Positions 15,328-22,297 of a DNA stretch of 58,939 bases are shown piece by piece. Within the stretch, counting starts at the first letter, position 1; every line of letters begins with the position of its first letter. The position numbers and the translations under genes are program-made. The notes beneath the pieces are model-generated. The model saw nothing but the letters and a program-made list of their open reading frames with translations, had not been told where the DNA came from and searched no databases. Where the stretch lies: NCBI GenBank assembly GCA_031368095.1, contig JANLQX010000514.1, forward strand, positions 1 through 58,939, read 5' to 3'. The DNA comes from JANLQX01 sp031368095 (lineage in GTDB: Bacteria > Actinomycetota > Acidimicrobiia > Acidimicrobiales > JANYDT01).

Positions 15328-15366
15328 ATATTGGATATGGGCGATCAGCTTTAAGAGGGTGGAAGT

Positions 15367-15774
15367 ATGAGAGAAGAACTGCGCGCCGACATAATCGATT
15401 TATTCGAGGAGGCTCTCCCTCTCACAATAAATGAAAATGGCGTTGTATTGGATGGCCCCGGCTTAGAAGTCATTTCAGATCATGGAACGCATAAAGGGAA
15501 ATACCTAGGGTTTGAAATACTTGTCGCTCAGTTTTCAGTTGGCGTGTGGCGTTCGGTTGGATGCTATTACTCCAACAATCTTGGTTTCTCCAGCGCATTA
15601 AGCGTCCACGCTGAAGCGTATAGCCATCGCTCAGGTGCCGTCCTTGGTGCGTGCCAATATCTAACCGATAGGCTGTCTACGGAGCCTAAAACTCCGTTCA
15701 TAACAAAAGTCTTGGGCAATATTGCGAAAGTGGCAAGCCAATTTACTGCACTCGATAGAATGGTGGAAGCATGA
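15367..15774 (+). CDS. Hypothetical protein
   Basis: 135 residues, ATG with a GAGGGTGGAAG-type SD. Mixed alpha/beta with SVGVWRSVGCYYSNNLGFSS in the middle and a helical end. No recognised family. Followed by coupled short frames (ATGA). Confidence 0.55.
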   Translation: MREELRADIIDLFEEALPLTINENGVVLDGPGLEVISDHGTHKGKYLGFEILVAQFSVGVWRSVGCYYSNNLGFSSALSVHAEAYSHRSGAVLGACQYLTDRLSTEPKTPFITKVLGNIAKVASQFTALDRMVEA

Positions 15775-15848
15775 GTTCGAATACATCAGGTGTGAAATCT
15801 GCAATCCTGATGATGCAACGCCAGCGGAGAAAAGGAGACATCATATGA
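15771..15848 (+). CDS. 25-residue coupling or leader ORF
   Basis: ATG 15771 overlaps the previous TGA (ATGA), and its own TGA (15846-15848) overlaps the next ATG at 15845 (ATGA). The product (MSSNTSGVKSAILMMQRQRR...) is short and basic. It may only carry ribosomes through to the next gene. Weak evidence for a functional peptide. Confidence 0.3.
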   Translation: MSSNTSGVKSAILMMQRQRRKGDII

Positions 15849-16078
15849 GCGCTTACGTTTTGCTGTTCCACATTGATGAAGAAACTGGTGAAATTTGTGT
15901 GCCACCTCTAAAAATGGGTCACGCAGTATGGATTATGCTGCAACGCAAGACAAAAACCGAACTTATGCGCGATTTGGTGCACGGAGAAATGGGTTTCTGC
16001 GAGGAAGATGCTCGGGTCTACTTTAAGCACAAATTTACGGATAGGGTTTACTACGCACAAATGGCGGCAACAACATGA
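15845..16078 (+). CDS. Small hypothetical protein
   Basis: 77 residues from ATG 15845, chosen for the SD AAGGAGA seven bases upstream; a longer reading from TTG 15722 would overlap the previous gene by 50 bases. Sequence such as YVLLFHIDEETGEICVPPL and MLQRKTKTELMRDLV gives no recognised family. ATGA coupling to the next gene. Confidence 0.5.
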   Translation: MSAYVLLFHIDEETGEICVPPLKMGHAVWIMLQRKTKTELMRDLVHGEMGFCEEDARVYFKHKFTDRVYYAQMAATT

Positions 16079-16332
16079 GCGATGCGCAAAACGATCCTTT
16101 GAGCTCTGATGCGCCAAGTTACGGTCCATGGCGCTGTTTTGATTGCAAGAAAATCATTGAAAAAGGTGGGCTACACGCGTACCGGGCTACAGGGGTTGAG
16201 TTTCCTGGAGTTAATGAGAACGGCTTAGTAACGCATTTTGTGGGGCATAGGTACCTGTGTATTCCTTGCAACAAAGAGCGCGACGACGCGGAAATACGAA
16301 ACCGATTGCACAGGCCACAAGGCAGGAGATAA
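16075..16332 (+). CDS. Small zinc-ribbon protein
   Basis: 85 residues with CFDCKK near residue 22 and CIPCNKERDD near residue 62, a CxxC/CxxC zinc ribbon around a beta-rich centre. Coupled to the previous gene (ATGA). Function unknown. Confidence 0.6.
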   Translation: MSDAQNDPLSSDAPSYGPWRCFDCKKIIEKGGLHAYRATGVEFPGVNENGLVTHFVGHRYLCIPCNKERDDAEIRNRLHRPQGRR

Positions 16333-16336
16333 AAGC

Positions 16337-16747
16337 ATGAACCGCATCAACCACCCCATCCACTACGGCGGCGACACCCTATACGAAGCCATAAAGGTTA
16401 TCGAGGCTTGGGGCTTAAACTTCAACCTTGGAAACACTGCCAAGTACATCTCCCGAGCAGAACTCAAGGGAAAGCCCGTGCAAGACCTGGAGAAAGCTCT
16501 TTGGTACTTAGCCCGGGAAGTCCACAACCGGGGCGGAAACATTCACCACGCTATTCCAACCCCTGAAGGTGAAATCTTGGTGGCCCTAAGGTTTGCCTTG
16601 GAACACATCACGGAATGGGAAATTGACGATGACCGAGGAGTGGCAGAGGCGTTCGAAGTCCTCACCAAGGTCGCTGATATTCTAAACAACGCGCTTGAAG
16701 CAGTAACCCCGAACTTGGCGGATTCCAAGAAAACAAAGGAGACGTAA
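16337..16747 (+). CDS. DUF3310 (SaV-like) phage protein with C-terminal extension
   Basis: 136 residues from ATG 16337 (SD CAGGAGA). Residues 1-65 are DUF3310: NHPIHYGG, YEAIKVIEAWGLNFNLGNTA, KYISRAELKGKPVQDLEKAL, WYLAREV. The family is common in phage early regions and resembles a MazG-like helical nucleotide-binding fold in length. About 65 further residues, mostly helical and acidic, are not part of the usual domain. Confidence 0.8.
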   Translation: MNRINHPIHYGGDTLYEAIKVIEAWGLNFNLGNTAKYISRAELKGKPVQDLEKALWYLAREVHNRGGNIHHAIPTPEGEILVALRFALEHITEWEIDDDRGVAEAFEVLTKVADILNNALEAVTPNLADSKKTKET

Positions 16748-16751
16748 CAAA

Positions 16752-17063
16752 ATGCAAAGATTAATGTTTTTCGAAATCGCAGAGGGCCATTTTGCGGATC
16801 AAGCGCAACGAGACTTTGAGGCTGCGCAAAATATTGCGCACTCCAGAGGGGTACCTATTAAGGTGTCCATGGAAATCACAGTCTTTCCCGAGTCCCGCGC
16901 TCACCGTGGCACAGGTAAAGTGCGGTTCAAGACTTCCGTAAGAGAGCCGGCAAAAGACTCGATCGAGTTTATCACCGAAGTGAGCAAGGAAGGCTTGATC
17001 ATGGACTCCGGCCACCGTCAAAACCAATTAAAGCTTAACGACGGGAAAGGCGGTGAAGCATGA
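16752..17063 (+). CDS. Hypothetical protein
   Basis: 103 residues. The middle (VPIKVSMEITVFPESRAHRG) and FKTSVREPAKDSIEFITEV have alternating hydrophobics typical of beta strands. Not recognised. Coupled by ATGA to 17060. Confidence 0.5.
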   Translation: MQRLMFFEIAEGHFADQAQRDFEAAQNIAHSRGVPIKVSMEITVFPESRAHRGTGKVRFKTSVREPAKDSIEFITEVSKEGLIMDSGHRQNQLKLNDGKGGEA

Positions 17064-17809
17064 GTATTGAAAAGGTGTATTTAACTGCAAGCCCAGACGG
17101 AAAGCTGTCAATAGGAAACCAGGTAATCGAACTCAAGGACGTATCCAGATTGACCTTTTCAACCGACAATTTATTGGCTTTCGAAAAGTTTGTCGCTTTG
17201 AATAAGGAGGAAGCGAATATTTGTTATTCTGCAAAATCCGTTTCTTTAATGCCAAAACAGCCTGAGAAGGCGTATGCGCCTATCGCTATATGCGCTCTAC
17301 AGGACTCCGAGGCCTTAATTCATCTAAACAAAGCTTTAGACAAGGATCTTTCCATTGCGGAATTTGAAAAGCTTCTATACCGCCTAAGAAGATATGGAGA
17401 TTTTCTATCAACCATATCCCACTTGCGATCGTTTAGTGTTGCCAAAAAACAAACCTATGAAAGAGACGTTGACAATTCTGGAAACTTCCGCCTGCTAATA
17501 CAGCGCGAAGCGATGGGGGTAGGTAATTGGGTTCCCCCTGAAAAACTTTCGTTCGTGGTGCCAGTATTCACTTATTTACAAGACGCCTTCAAAGTAGATC
17601 TGGATCTGCTTTTCTCCGTAACGGACGCGGGAATCCCTGTTTTCCGTTTGGAAAACCTAACCTTCGCCGAGGATCTTTTAGCTCGTCGAATCGAAGTTCT
17701 GGACGCTCGCCTGAGTAGCGCTTCCACATGCCCGCAGTATTGGGGAGTTATACAAAACGTCCCCATGGACGATTCCTGGATGTATCGGGAAAACAAAGCA
17801 AACCTTTAA
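17060..17809 (+). CDS. DUF2303/YfdQ-like protein
   Basis: 249 residues. The layout of a middle helical segment (LSIAEFEKLLYRLRRYGDFL) and a C-terminal WVPPEKLSFVVPVFTYL, DLDLLFSVTDAGIPVFRLEN agrees with the DUF2303 (YfdQ) family, whose members end in an iP-F-I-ipVF strand and a beta-rich finish. The function of the family is unknown; it is a common neighbour of DUF3310-like early genes. Match judged by eye. Confidence 0.5.
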   Translation: MSIEKVYLTASPDGKLSIGNQVIELKDVSRLTFSTDNLLAFEKFVALNKEEANICYSAKSVSLMPKQPEKAYAPIAICALQDSEALIHLNKALDKDLSIAEFEKLLYRLRRYGDFLSTISHLRSFSVAKKQTYERDVDNSGNFRLLIQREAMGVGNWVPPEKLSFVVPVFTYLQDAFKVDLDLLFSVTDAGIPVFRLENLTFAEDLLARRIEVLDARLSSASTCPQYWGVIQNVPMDDSWMYRENKANL

Positions 17810-17850
17810 CCGCACCAGACGGCCTCTGGGAATAAACCAAAAGGAAGATC

Positions 17851-18141
17851 ATGAAGAAGTATACGAGAACCATCATTGAACACGTGGAAGCCGTTCAGTT
17901 CGACGGAAACGTGCCGCCCGATGTGGATGGACAGCCTACAAGCACTGTTCGGCTTAGCGGTGACGGCATGCCATTTATAAACACGGTCTCTGGACCGCTA
18001 TTCTTGAACACTGGGGATTTCATTGTGTACAAGGGCAGCGATATTTCCATAGTTCCTGAAAGCGAGTTTCTGGATAACTACAAGGAAGTTGCCGAGGAGA
18101 CGAAGGAAGCACTTGTAGAGGCCGCGGGCGTAGAAGCCTAG
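17851..18141 (+). CDS. Small phage protein with 'GDFIV' motif
   Basis: 96 residues: a start such as VEAVQFDGNVP, then a beta segment FLNTGDFIVYKGSDISIVPE and SEFLDNY. This is the pattern of small phage proteins often seen as '...EAxQWDGx...PGDWIV...F...Y'. They are uncharacterised. SD AAAGGAAG upstream. Followed by the tRNA-like element. Confidence 0.6.
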   Translation: MKKYTRTIIEHVEAVQFDGNVPPDVDGQPTSTVRLSGDGMPFINTVSGPLFLNTGDFIVYKGSDISIVPESEFLDNYKEVAEETKEALVEAAGVEA

Positions 18142-18149
18142 TCAGAGCA

Positions 18150-18227
18150 TGAGTGGTCATCCAAATGTCTAGGATACAAGGCTTGTTTGAGCAGTCTTGG
18201 ATCAGGGTTAAAACCCCTGCCTCTCAT
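18150..18227 (+). ncRNA. tRNA-like structure with expanded anticodon loop
   Basis: Acceptor TGAGTGG (18150-18156) pairs with CCTCTCA (18220-18226) at 6 of 7 positions. The D stem ATCC/GGAT (18159-18162, 18172-18175) and the T stem CAGGG/CCCTG (18203-18207, 18215-18219) are perfect, and the spacing fits a tRNA. The anticodon arm is CAAGGC / GTCTTG with an 11-base loop instead of 7. The D loop lacks GG and the T loop (TTAAAAC) lacks C56, so the elbow contact is lost on both sides. No CCA is encoded. Likely a degenerate tRNA or a mimic, not a standard decoding tRNA. Confidence 0.4.
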
Positions 18228-18261
18228 CTTTTAAGTAATCCAATAAAAAGGAAGTGATATA

Positions 18262-18561
18262 ATGCCGTGCTCGGAATGCAATACTGACTCTCCAGAGCCA
18301 TTTGACTGTTATATCGAATCCGATAGCCCAGAAGTAGGCTACTGGTTTATGGTGGCTGGCGGCCTTCACGCGTCTCTGGTCGGCGTCTCGGTTGATGGGG
18401 ATCTTGTTTATAGGTTCCTGATATGCCACACAAAGAACCACCCGGAACCCGATCCAGACCAAGAAATCCTTTGCATAGAATGCTTCGATCGCCTCTACCC
18501 AGAATTTGGAGATGGAGAAGATGAAGATTTCGGTGAAACAAAAGAAAGTTGGCAAAATTGA
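18262..18561 (+). CDS. Zinc-cluster hypothetical protein
   Basis: 99 residues with MPCSEC at the start and ILCIECFDRLY near residue 72, a CxxC/CxxC pair around a beta-rich core, then an acidic tail (FGDGEDEDFGE). Ends TGATG, coupled to the small membrane protein. Confidence 0.55.
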   Translation: MPCSECNTDSPEPFDCYIESDSPEVGYWFMVAGGLHASLVGVSVDGDLVYRFLICHTKNHPEPDPDQEILCIECFDRLYPEFGDGEDEDFGETKESWQN

Positions 18562-18728
18562 TGGACAAGATATTCCTTTGGATTTTTATGGCGTTTACAA
18601 TCTTTGGAATAGCGATAATTCTATACGCTTTCGCAGTGATGGCAGTTGGCAAAATCAAAAGAATTCGCCGTCGCATGGGAATAGGCGTGTACCCAAGGAA
18701 GTGGATGGGAGAAGCATGGAAAAGATGA
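18561..18728 (+). CDS. Small single-pass membrane protein (55 aa)
   Basis: ATG 18561 overlaps the previous TGA (TGATG) and the frame runs 55 codons to TGA 18726-18728. Residues 4-30 (IFLWIFMAFTIFGIAIILYA and on) are one strongly hydrophobic helix, followed by a basic segment KIKRIRRR, so the positive end should stay in the cytoplasm. It could be a holin-type, regulatory or anti-defence membrane peptide; nothing decides between these. Confidence 0.6.
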   Translation: MDKIFLWIFMAFTIFGIAIILYAFAVMAVGKIKRIRRRMGIGVYPRKWMGEAWKR

Positions 18729-19024
18729 ATAACCCAGGAAAAGGGCAGGAATTTACGGATCCAACCTGGGAGCGGTTTCACCTGCTAGCTGGAAGGGCCG
18801 GGGCATTTATGGCGTTATTCATCGAGTGCCAGCCGTACATCGAAGAGTTTGGATCTTCGGGTTGGATGGATCCGGAGACAGCAAAGAAGGTTGATTATTG
18901 CTTGCGTGGAATGGAGCATTTTGGTCCGCTCCTGGAAAAATTCAAAGCCTTTATGACGGCGATGGATGAGACTCCAATGGAACTTGTAGATCCGGAAATA
19001 TTAAGCTTTCTCGATTCCTTATAA
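18716..19024 (+). CDS. Hypothetical protein
   Basis: 102 residues from ATG 18716; the alternative ATG 18725 would give ATGA coupling. The sequence (WERFHLLAGRAGAFMALFIE, then VDYCLRGMEHFGPLLEKFKA) looks all-helical. A longer in-frame reading upstream from 18506 overlaps two real genes and is discarded. No family recognised. Confidence 0.5.
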   Translation: MEKMNNPGKGQEFTDPTWERFHLLAGRAGAFMALFIECQPYIEEFGSSGWMDPETAKKVDYCLRGMEHFGPLLEKFKAFMTAMDETPMELVDPEILSFLDSL

Positions 19025-19043
19025 AATTAATACACATAAAGCA

Positions 19044-19060
19044 TAAAGGTGTGCTATATT
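19044..19060 (+). promoter_or_regulatory. TAAAGGTG element with TATATT -10
   Basis: TAAAGGTG (19044-19051) is followed by TATATT (19055-19060) but there is no TTGACA. The arrangement TAAAGGTG, TAT..TTAAACA recurs at 55644-55667. It may be an activator-dependent promoter for the 19081 gene. Transcription would start about 19067, just before the SD-like AAGGCGG. Confidence 0.4.
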
Positions 19061-19080
19061 AAACAATGAAGGCGGATAAA

Positions 19081-19392
19081 ATGAGCGGCAACTCAAAGCG
19101 CGTACTTAGTATGACTTTGCATCGAAAATGGTTCGACGCTATTGCGAAGGGGAAGAAGAAGAAGGAATACCGAGACTCCAAGGATTACTGGCTTAAAAGA
19201 TTTTTCGATCCCGAAGGTCGATTGATCAAGTACGACGAAGTGCATTTCAAGAACGGGTACTCGCCGGAAGCCCCATTCATGCGTGTGGAATGGTTAGGCA
19301 TGAAGAAGATAACGGTTGAAGGATCGGAGGTCTGCGCGATTCAACTAGGAAACGTGCTGGAGATCCTTAATTGGAAGGGGCCGGCAGCATGA
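19081..19392 (+). CDS. Third ASCH-domain protein
   Basis: 103 residues from ATG 19081, chosen because AAGGCGG lies six bases upstream and the predicted transcript starts near 19067; ATG 19066 is the alternative. VLSMTLHRKWFDAIAKGKKK, EYRDSKDYWLKRF and YDEVHFKNGYSPEAPFMRVE fit the short ASCH proteins, which bind RNA or modified bases. Coupled (ATGA) to the ParB-like gene. Confidence 0.75.
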   Translation: MSGNSKRVLSMTLHRKWFDAIAKGKKKKEYRDSKDYWLKRFFDPEGRLIKYDEVHFKNGYSPEAPFMRVEWLGMKKITVEGSEVCAIQLGNVLEILNWKGPAA

Positions 19393-20252
19393 ACCGCCCA
19401 ATCTGGACCACCGAAAAGCGTAAAGTCAAAGACCTTATTCCCTGGCCGAGAAACCCCAGGCGCATCACCGAAACAAAGATGATGCACCTCAAGGAAAGCC
19501 TGAATAAGTTCGGGTACGCCGATCCAGTAATCGCAAATGTGGACGAACAGCTTATTGCGGGTCACATGCGCCTCAAGGCGATGGCGATTCTTAAAATGGT
19601 AACACCGGATACCGATGTCGATGTTCGCATTCCTAATCGGCGCCTTACCGAAGACGAAGCCAAAGAACTGGCTGTTCGTCACAATGGCAAATTTGGCGAG
19701 TGGAATATGGAAATGCTATCCGCAGATTTTACCTATGGAGAACTGCTTAATTTCGGCTTTGAAAAATTCGAACTAGGTTTCGACATGGGTAACGAGCCGC
19801 AAAAAGAATCTCATGGGGAAGACCAGGATCCCGAAGACGACGAAGCCGACGGCAAAGAGCCTCAGGACAGCCAGGCGGGCGACAGCGCAGTCAATAACGC
19901 AGAAATTCCATCCGGGAATCGCCAGGGCGGGCCGAGCGTGGAACCGGAGGCTTTGGACCTGAAGGACATCGAAGAGAATAACCCAAAACTACAGGCGTTT
20001 TTAGATCGCCGTCGCGCAGCAAAAGAGCGCGGCAAGGATAAGGGAGAATTGAATTTCTGGCTCTGCATAGTTTTTCAATCCTACGAACAGAAAATGGAGT
20101 TTTCCACCAAACTAGGGCTGGAAACAAAGTACGGCATGTATGCCAATGGAGAGGAGATTGCGAAAAAAATTGCTCTATCCATTACCGAAACGACTCAAAA
20201 ACCTGTCCAGGTGCCGCTAGACAAAGTACTATCAAAGATGGTTCAACAATGA
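19389..20252 (+). CDS. ParB/Srx-fold (IbrB-like) protein
   Basis: 287 residues from ATG 19389 (ATGA overlap). Residues 10-95 are a ParB-type domain: KVKDLIPWPRNPRRITETKM, HLKESLNKFGYADPVIANVD, QLIAGHMRLKAMAIL. GHxR is the CTP or ATP-contacting motif of the ParB/sulfiredoxin fold. An acidic linker (GEDQDPEDDEADGKEPQD) leads to a C-terminal helical domain with FWLCIVFQSYEQKMEF. It sits directly before a PAPS-reductase-like gene, the same pairing as IbrB/IbrA and other phage or island cassettes. Probably acts with that partner, not as a chromosome partition protein; no ParA is present. Confidence 0.8.
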   Translation: MNRPIWTTEKRKVKDLIPWPRNPRRITETKMMHLKESLNKFGYADPVIANVDEQLIAGHMRLKAMAILKMVTPDTDVDVRIPNRRLTEDEAKELAVRHNGKFGEWNMEMLSADFTYGELLNFGFEKFELGFDMGNEPQKESHGEDQDPEDDEADGKEPQDSQAGDSAVNNAEIPSGNRQGGPSVEPEALDLKDIEENNPKLQAFLDRRRAAKERGKDKGELNFWLCIVFQSYEQKMEFSTKLGLETKYGMYANGEEIAKKIALSITETTQKPVQVPLDKVLSKMVQQ

Positions 20253-20268
20253 GTGGAGGTGATACTGA

Positions 20269-21156
20269 ATGGCAAAGAAGAAAGCAGCTAAAAAACTCAA
20301 GCCCGTCCCGCCCAAAAAGCGTGGCGCCAAGCCCCTAAAAAAGGCGGAGGCAAGAAAGGCAAAGGCGGAGGCAAGGGAGGCGGCGGAGGCGGTTAAGCCT
20401 GCGGTGATTCTCGAAACCGACAAGTCTCGTTCGCTCTGCGAAACCATATCGCTTGAGTCGGACGGGACTTGTTTTCTTGGGTTCAGTCGCGGAAAAGACA
20501 GCATTGCTGCATGGCTGTACCTGCGCCGGTTCTTTAAACGTGTAATCCCATTTCACGTAGCGACGGTACCGGGTCTGGGTTTCGTGGACCGAAGCCTAGC
20601 CTATTATGAGGCGTTTTTTCAAACTCCAGTGCTGCGCCTCATGGACGGGGATGTGATCAAGGATTTAAACCGCATGATCTATCAGCCGGAATCGGACGAA
20701 GCCGAGATCGACGATTTAGAGCTTTGGACCTATAACAAACACAATATTTTGGACCTTTTGCGCAAGGTTTACAACATTCCAAATGCCTGGGGAGCGTTCG
20801 GCATCAATATGACGGACAGCCTGGACAGGCGAATATATGTAGCGCAATGCCAAGGCCGCCATGATACGTGGAAGACGTTCTATCCATGCTGGGATTGGAC
20901 GAAGGAACAGATCCTTGCTTCTATAAATGCCGTGGGTCTGGCTCTGCCGGGCGACTATCTGCTCGCTTCGCGCACAGTTGCAGGAACACCGTCTTATCGG
21001 CACATCAAACGCATGCGAGATATGTACCCGGAAGACTTCGAAAAGATAACCCACATGTTCCCGTACGTATACGCCGAATTGGCCAGGCAAGAATTTCGAG
21101 AGGCTATGCCTAGATTCCAGAACGCTGTCAAGACCAAGAAGATCAAGGCCGCCTAA
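20269..21156 (+). CDS. PAPS-reductase/ATP-pyrophosphatase-like (IbrA-like) protein
   Basis: 295 residues. A Lys/Ala-rich leader (about 45 residues) is followed by LGFSRGKDSIAAWLYLRRF, a variant of the SGGKDS PP-loop that binds ATP in PAPS reductases, DndC and related enzymes. Later GAFGINMTDSLDRRI and YPCWDWTKEQIL are typical of the fold. Such enzymes adenylate a substrate; with a ParB-like partner they form IbrAB-type pairs of unsolved function. No sulfurtransferase or Dnd set is present, so phosphorothioation by itself is not supported. Confidence 0.8.
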   Translation: MAKKKAAKKLKPVPPKKRGAKPLKKAEARKAKAEAREAAEAVKPAVILETDKSRSLCETISLESDGTCFLGFSRGKDSIAAWLYLRRFFKRVIPFHVATVPGLGFVDRSLAYYEAFFQTPVLRLMDGDVIKDLNRMIYQPESDEAEIDDLELWTYNKHNILDLLRKVYNIPNAWGAFGINMTDSLDRRIYVAQCQGRHDTWKTFYPCWDWTKEQILASINAVGLALPGDYLLASRTVAGTPSYRHIKRMRDMYPEDFEKITHMFPYVYAELARQEFREAMPRFQNAVKTKKIKAA

Positions 21157-21158
21157 AA

Positions 21159-21602
21159 ATGCTTAAGGACTACAACGGGTTTGGCGGAGACGATCGATAC
21201 CGCTTAAGCATTGCTCATCGTAAGGCAGTGGCCGATAAAACGCTTCCCAATCCAGAAAGGTGCGAAATGTGCTCGCAGACAGCGGGTCTGATTGTTCGCC
21301 ACAACGAGGATTACGATCAGCCAGTAAAAGGGGCTCACGCCCTTTGCGTTGAGTGCTATATCCGCCTGCGCACCAGATTTTTCAAACCCCGCTCCTGGCA
21401 GAACTGGCTTTCTCGCATTTTGGCCGGCGCAATGTCAAAGCCTTATCGAAGGGTCAGCGAATGCTGTTTGGCGCTTATGGGGGAAGACGATCCGAAAGTA
21501 GTCCAATGGGAAAACCCAAGGGCCTTTTGGTACCAAAGGCTTTCCGTTCGCCCACTGGATTTTCGGAAACTGCCAGAGGACGTAAAGGAGAGGCTAAGGT
21601 GA
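21159..21602 (+). CDS. HNH-like zinc protein, third gene of the ParB/PAPS cassette
   Basis: 147 residues. CEMCSQTAGLIVRHNEDYDQ then LCVECYIRLRTRFF repeats the treble-clef layout of the 14794 protein (CxxC, HH/HN-DY, C-CxxC), so the two are likely related. A basic C-terminal half follows. Two bases after the PAPS-like gene, hence probably co-translated with it. Could be a nuclease or a DNA-binding adaptor. Confidence 0.6.
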   Translation: MLKDYNGFGGDDRYRLSIAHRKAVADKTLPNPERCEMCSQTAGLIVRHNEDYDQPVKGAHALCVECYIRLRTRFFKPRSWQNWLSRILAGAMSKPYRRVSECCLALMGEDDPKVVQWENPRAFWYQRLSVRPLDFRKLPEDVKERLR

Positions 21603-21784
21603 CAACAGACCGAGAAATTGATTTAGAAGCGGCATTAGAATACTACAAATCCGTAGCTATCGTATGCGGATTTGCGATCAAGGAGTTGACGACATGGGCA
21701 GATGGCGAGGCGTCCAAGGGAAATAACCCGGTACCGAAACAAATTTTGGAGAGGCTGAAAAAAGCTCAGACGGGAGAGCAATGA
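21599..21784 (+). CDS. Small helical protein
   Basis: 61 residues from GTG 21599 (GTGA overlap, SD AAGGAGAGG). Helical, with ALEYYKSVAIVCGFAIKELT and a basic end. A longer reading from 21353 lies on top of the previous gene and is rejected. Not recognised. Confidence 0.5.
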   Translation: MTTDREIDLEAALEYYKSVAIVCGFAIKELTTWADGEASKGNNPVPKQILERLKKAQTGEQ

Positions 21785-21933
21785 AGCGCTTCTGGGGGAT
21801 TCGACATGTGCGGTGGGCATGGTGCTGGCTAAACTACCTGATTTTCTTTAGCGTAATCGGAGGGGATTTCTGGAGATGGGTTTGCCCGAGCGACTGGGCG
21901 TACCTTCAGGACGTTTGGGATGGAAAGGCATGA
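21781..21933 (+). CDS. Trp-rich small membrane-associated protein (50 aa)
   Basis: ATG 21781 (ATGA overlap) to TGA 21931-21933. Eight of 50 residues are Trp (MKRFWGIRHVRWAWCWLNYL and onward), with a central hydrophobic LIFFSVIGGDF. It probably sits at the membrane interface. Overlaps the next gene (ATGA). Supported by coupling on both sides; function unknown. Confidence 0.5.
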   Translation: MKRFWGIRHVRWAWCWLNYLIFFSVIGGDFWRWVCPSDWAYLQDVWDGKA

Positions 21934-22124
21934 AAATGGAGAAACAACCCCAATTCACGGACACCACCAGCACGGCTAAAATGACAAAAGCGCCAAAGGG
22001 CCGAGCGGAACTGGTGGCGGACTACTACCGAGAGCTACGGGCTGATGCGAGGATGCCAAGAGCTGTAAGGCGACAGCTTCTTCGCGATTTTGAAAAGGAA
22101 TTACGGAAAGCAGGCGTCAATTGA
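21930..22124 (+). CDS. Small basic hypothetical protein
   Basis: 64 residues from ATG 21930 (ATGA). The C-terminal half is a basic helix (ELVADYYRELRADARMPRAV, RRQLLRDFEKELRKAG). A longer reading upstream is not supported because of the coupled Trp-rich gene. Not recognised. Confidence 0.5.
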   Translation: MKMEKQPQFTDTTSTAKMTKAPKGRAELVADYYRELRADARMPRAVRRQLLRDFEKELRKAGVN

Positions 22125-22285
22125 CCAGAGAGACATGGTATTTCTTTCCGCATAGATGCCTATTCTTGATCATTTTTTGGGTGCTTATTGTTTTGTGTTG
22201 CGTGGGTCTTGTTTTGATTAGCCCATTTTACTTGGCTAAAGTTTTGTTTAGCGCAAAACCCTTTGACGGAAAAAGAAAAATCTAA
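22121..22285 (+). CDS. Small membrane protein (54 aa), holin-like candidate
   Basis: TTG 22121 overlaps the previous TGA (TTGA) and the frame runs to TAA 22283-22285. Residues 12-44 are very hydrophobic (RCLFLIIFWVLIVLCCVGLV, LISPFYLAKVLF), one long or two short helices, and the end is basic (GKRKI). It lies 760 bases before the M15 lysin gene, so a holin or spanin role is possible but unproven. Confidence 0.55.
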   Translation: MTRETWYFFPHRCLFLIIFWVLIVLCCVGLVLISPFYLAKVLFSAKPFDGKRKI

Positions 22286-22297
22286 AAGGAGTTCGAC

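Noticed and set aside
18506..18715. Upstream extension of the 18716 protein
   Set aside because: It overlaps two real genes in other frames, and a better ATG with SD lies at 18716 or 18725.
19389..20252. A plasmid-type ParABS partition system
   Set aside because: There is a ParB-fold gene but no ParA ATPase and no parS-like repeats; its partner is a PAPS-reductase-like protein.
19389..21156. Dnd-type phosphorothioation system
   Set aside because: Only a DndC-like fold is present; DndA/IscS, DndD and DndE are absent.
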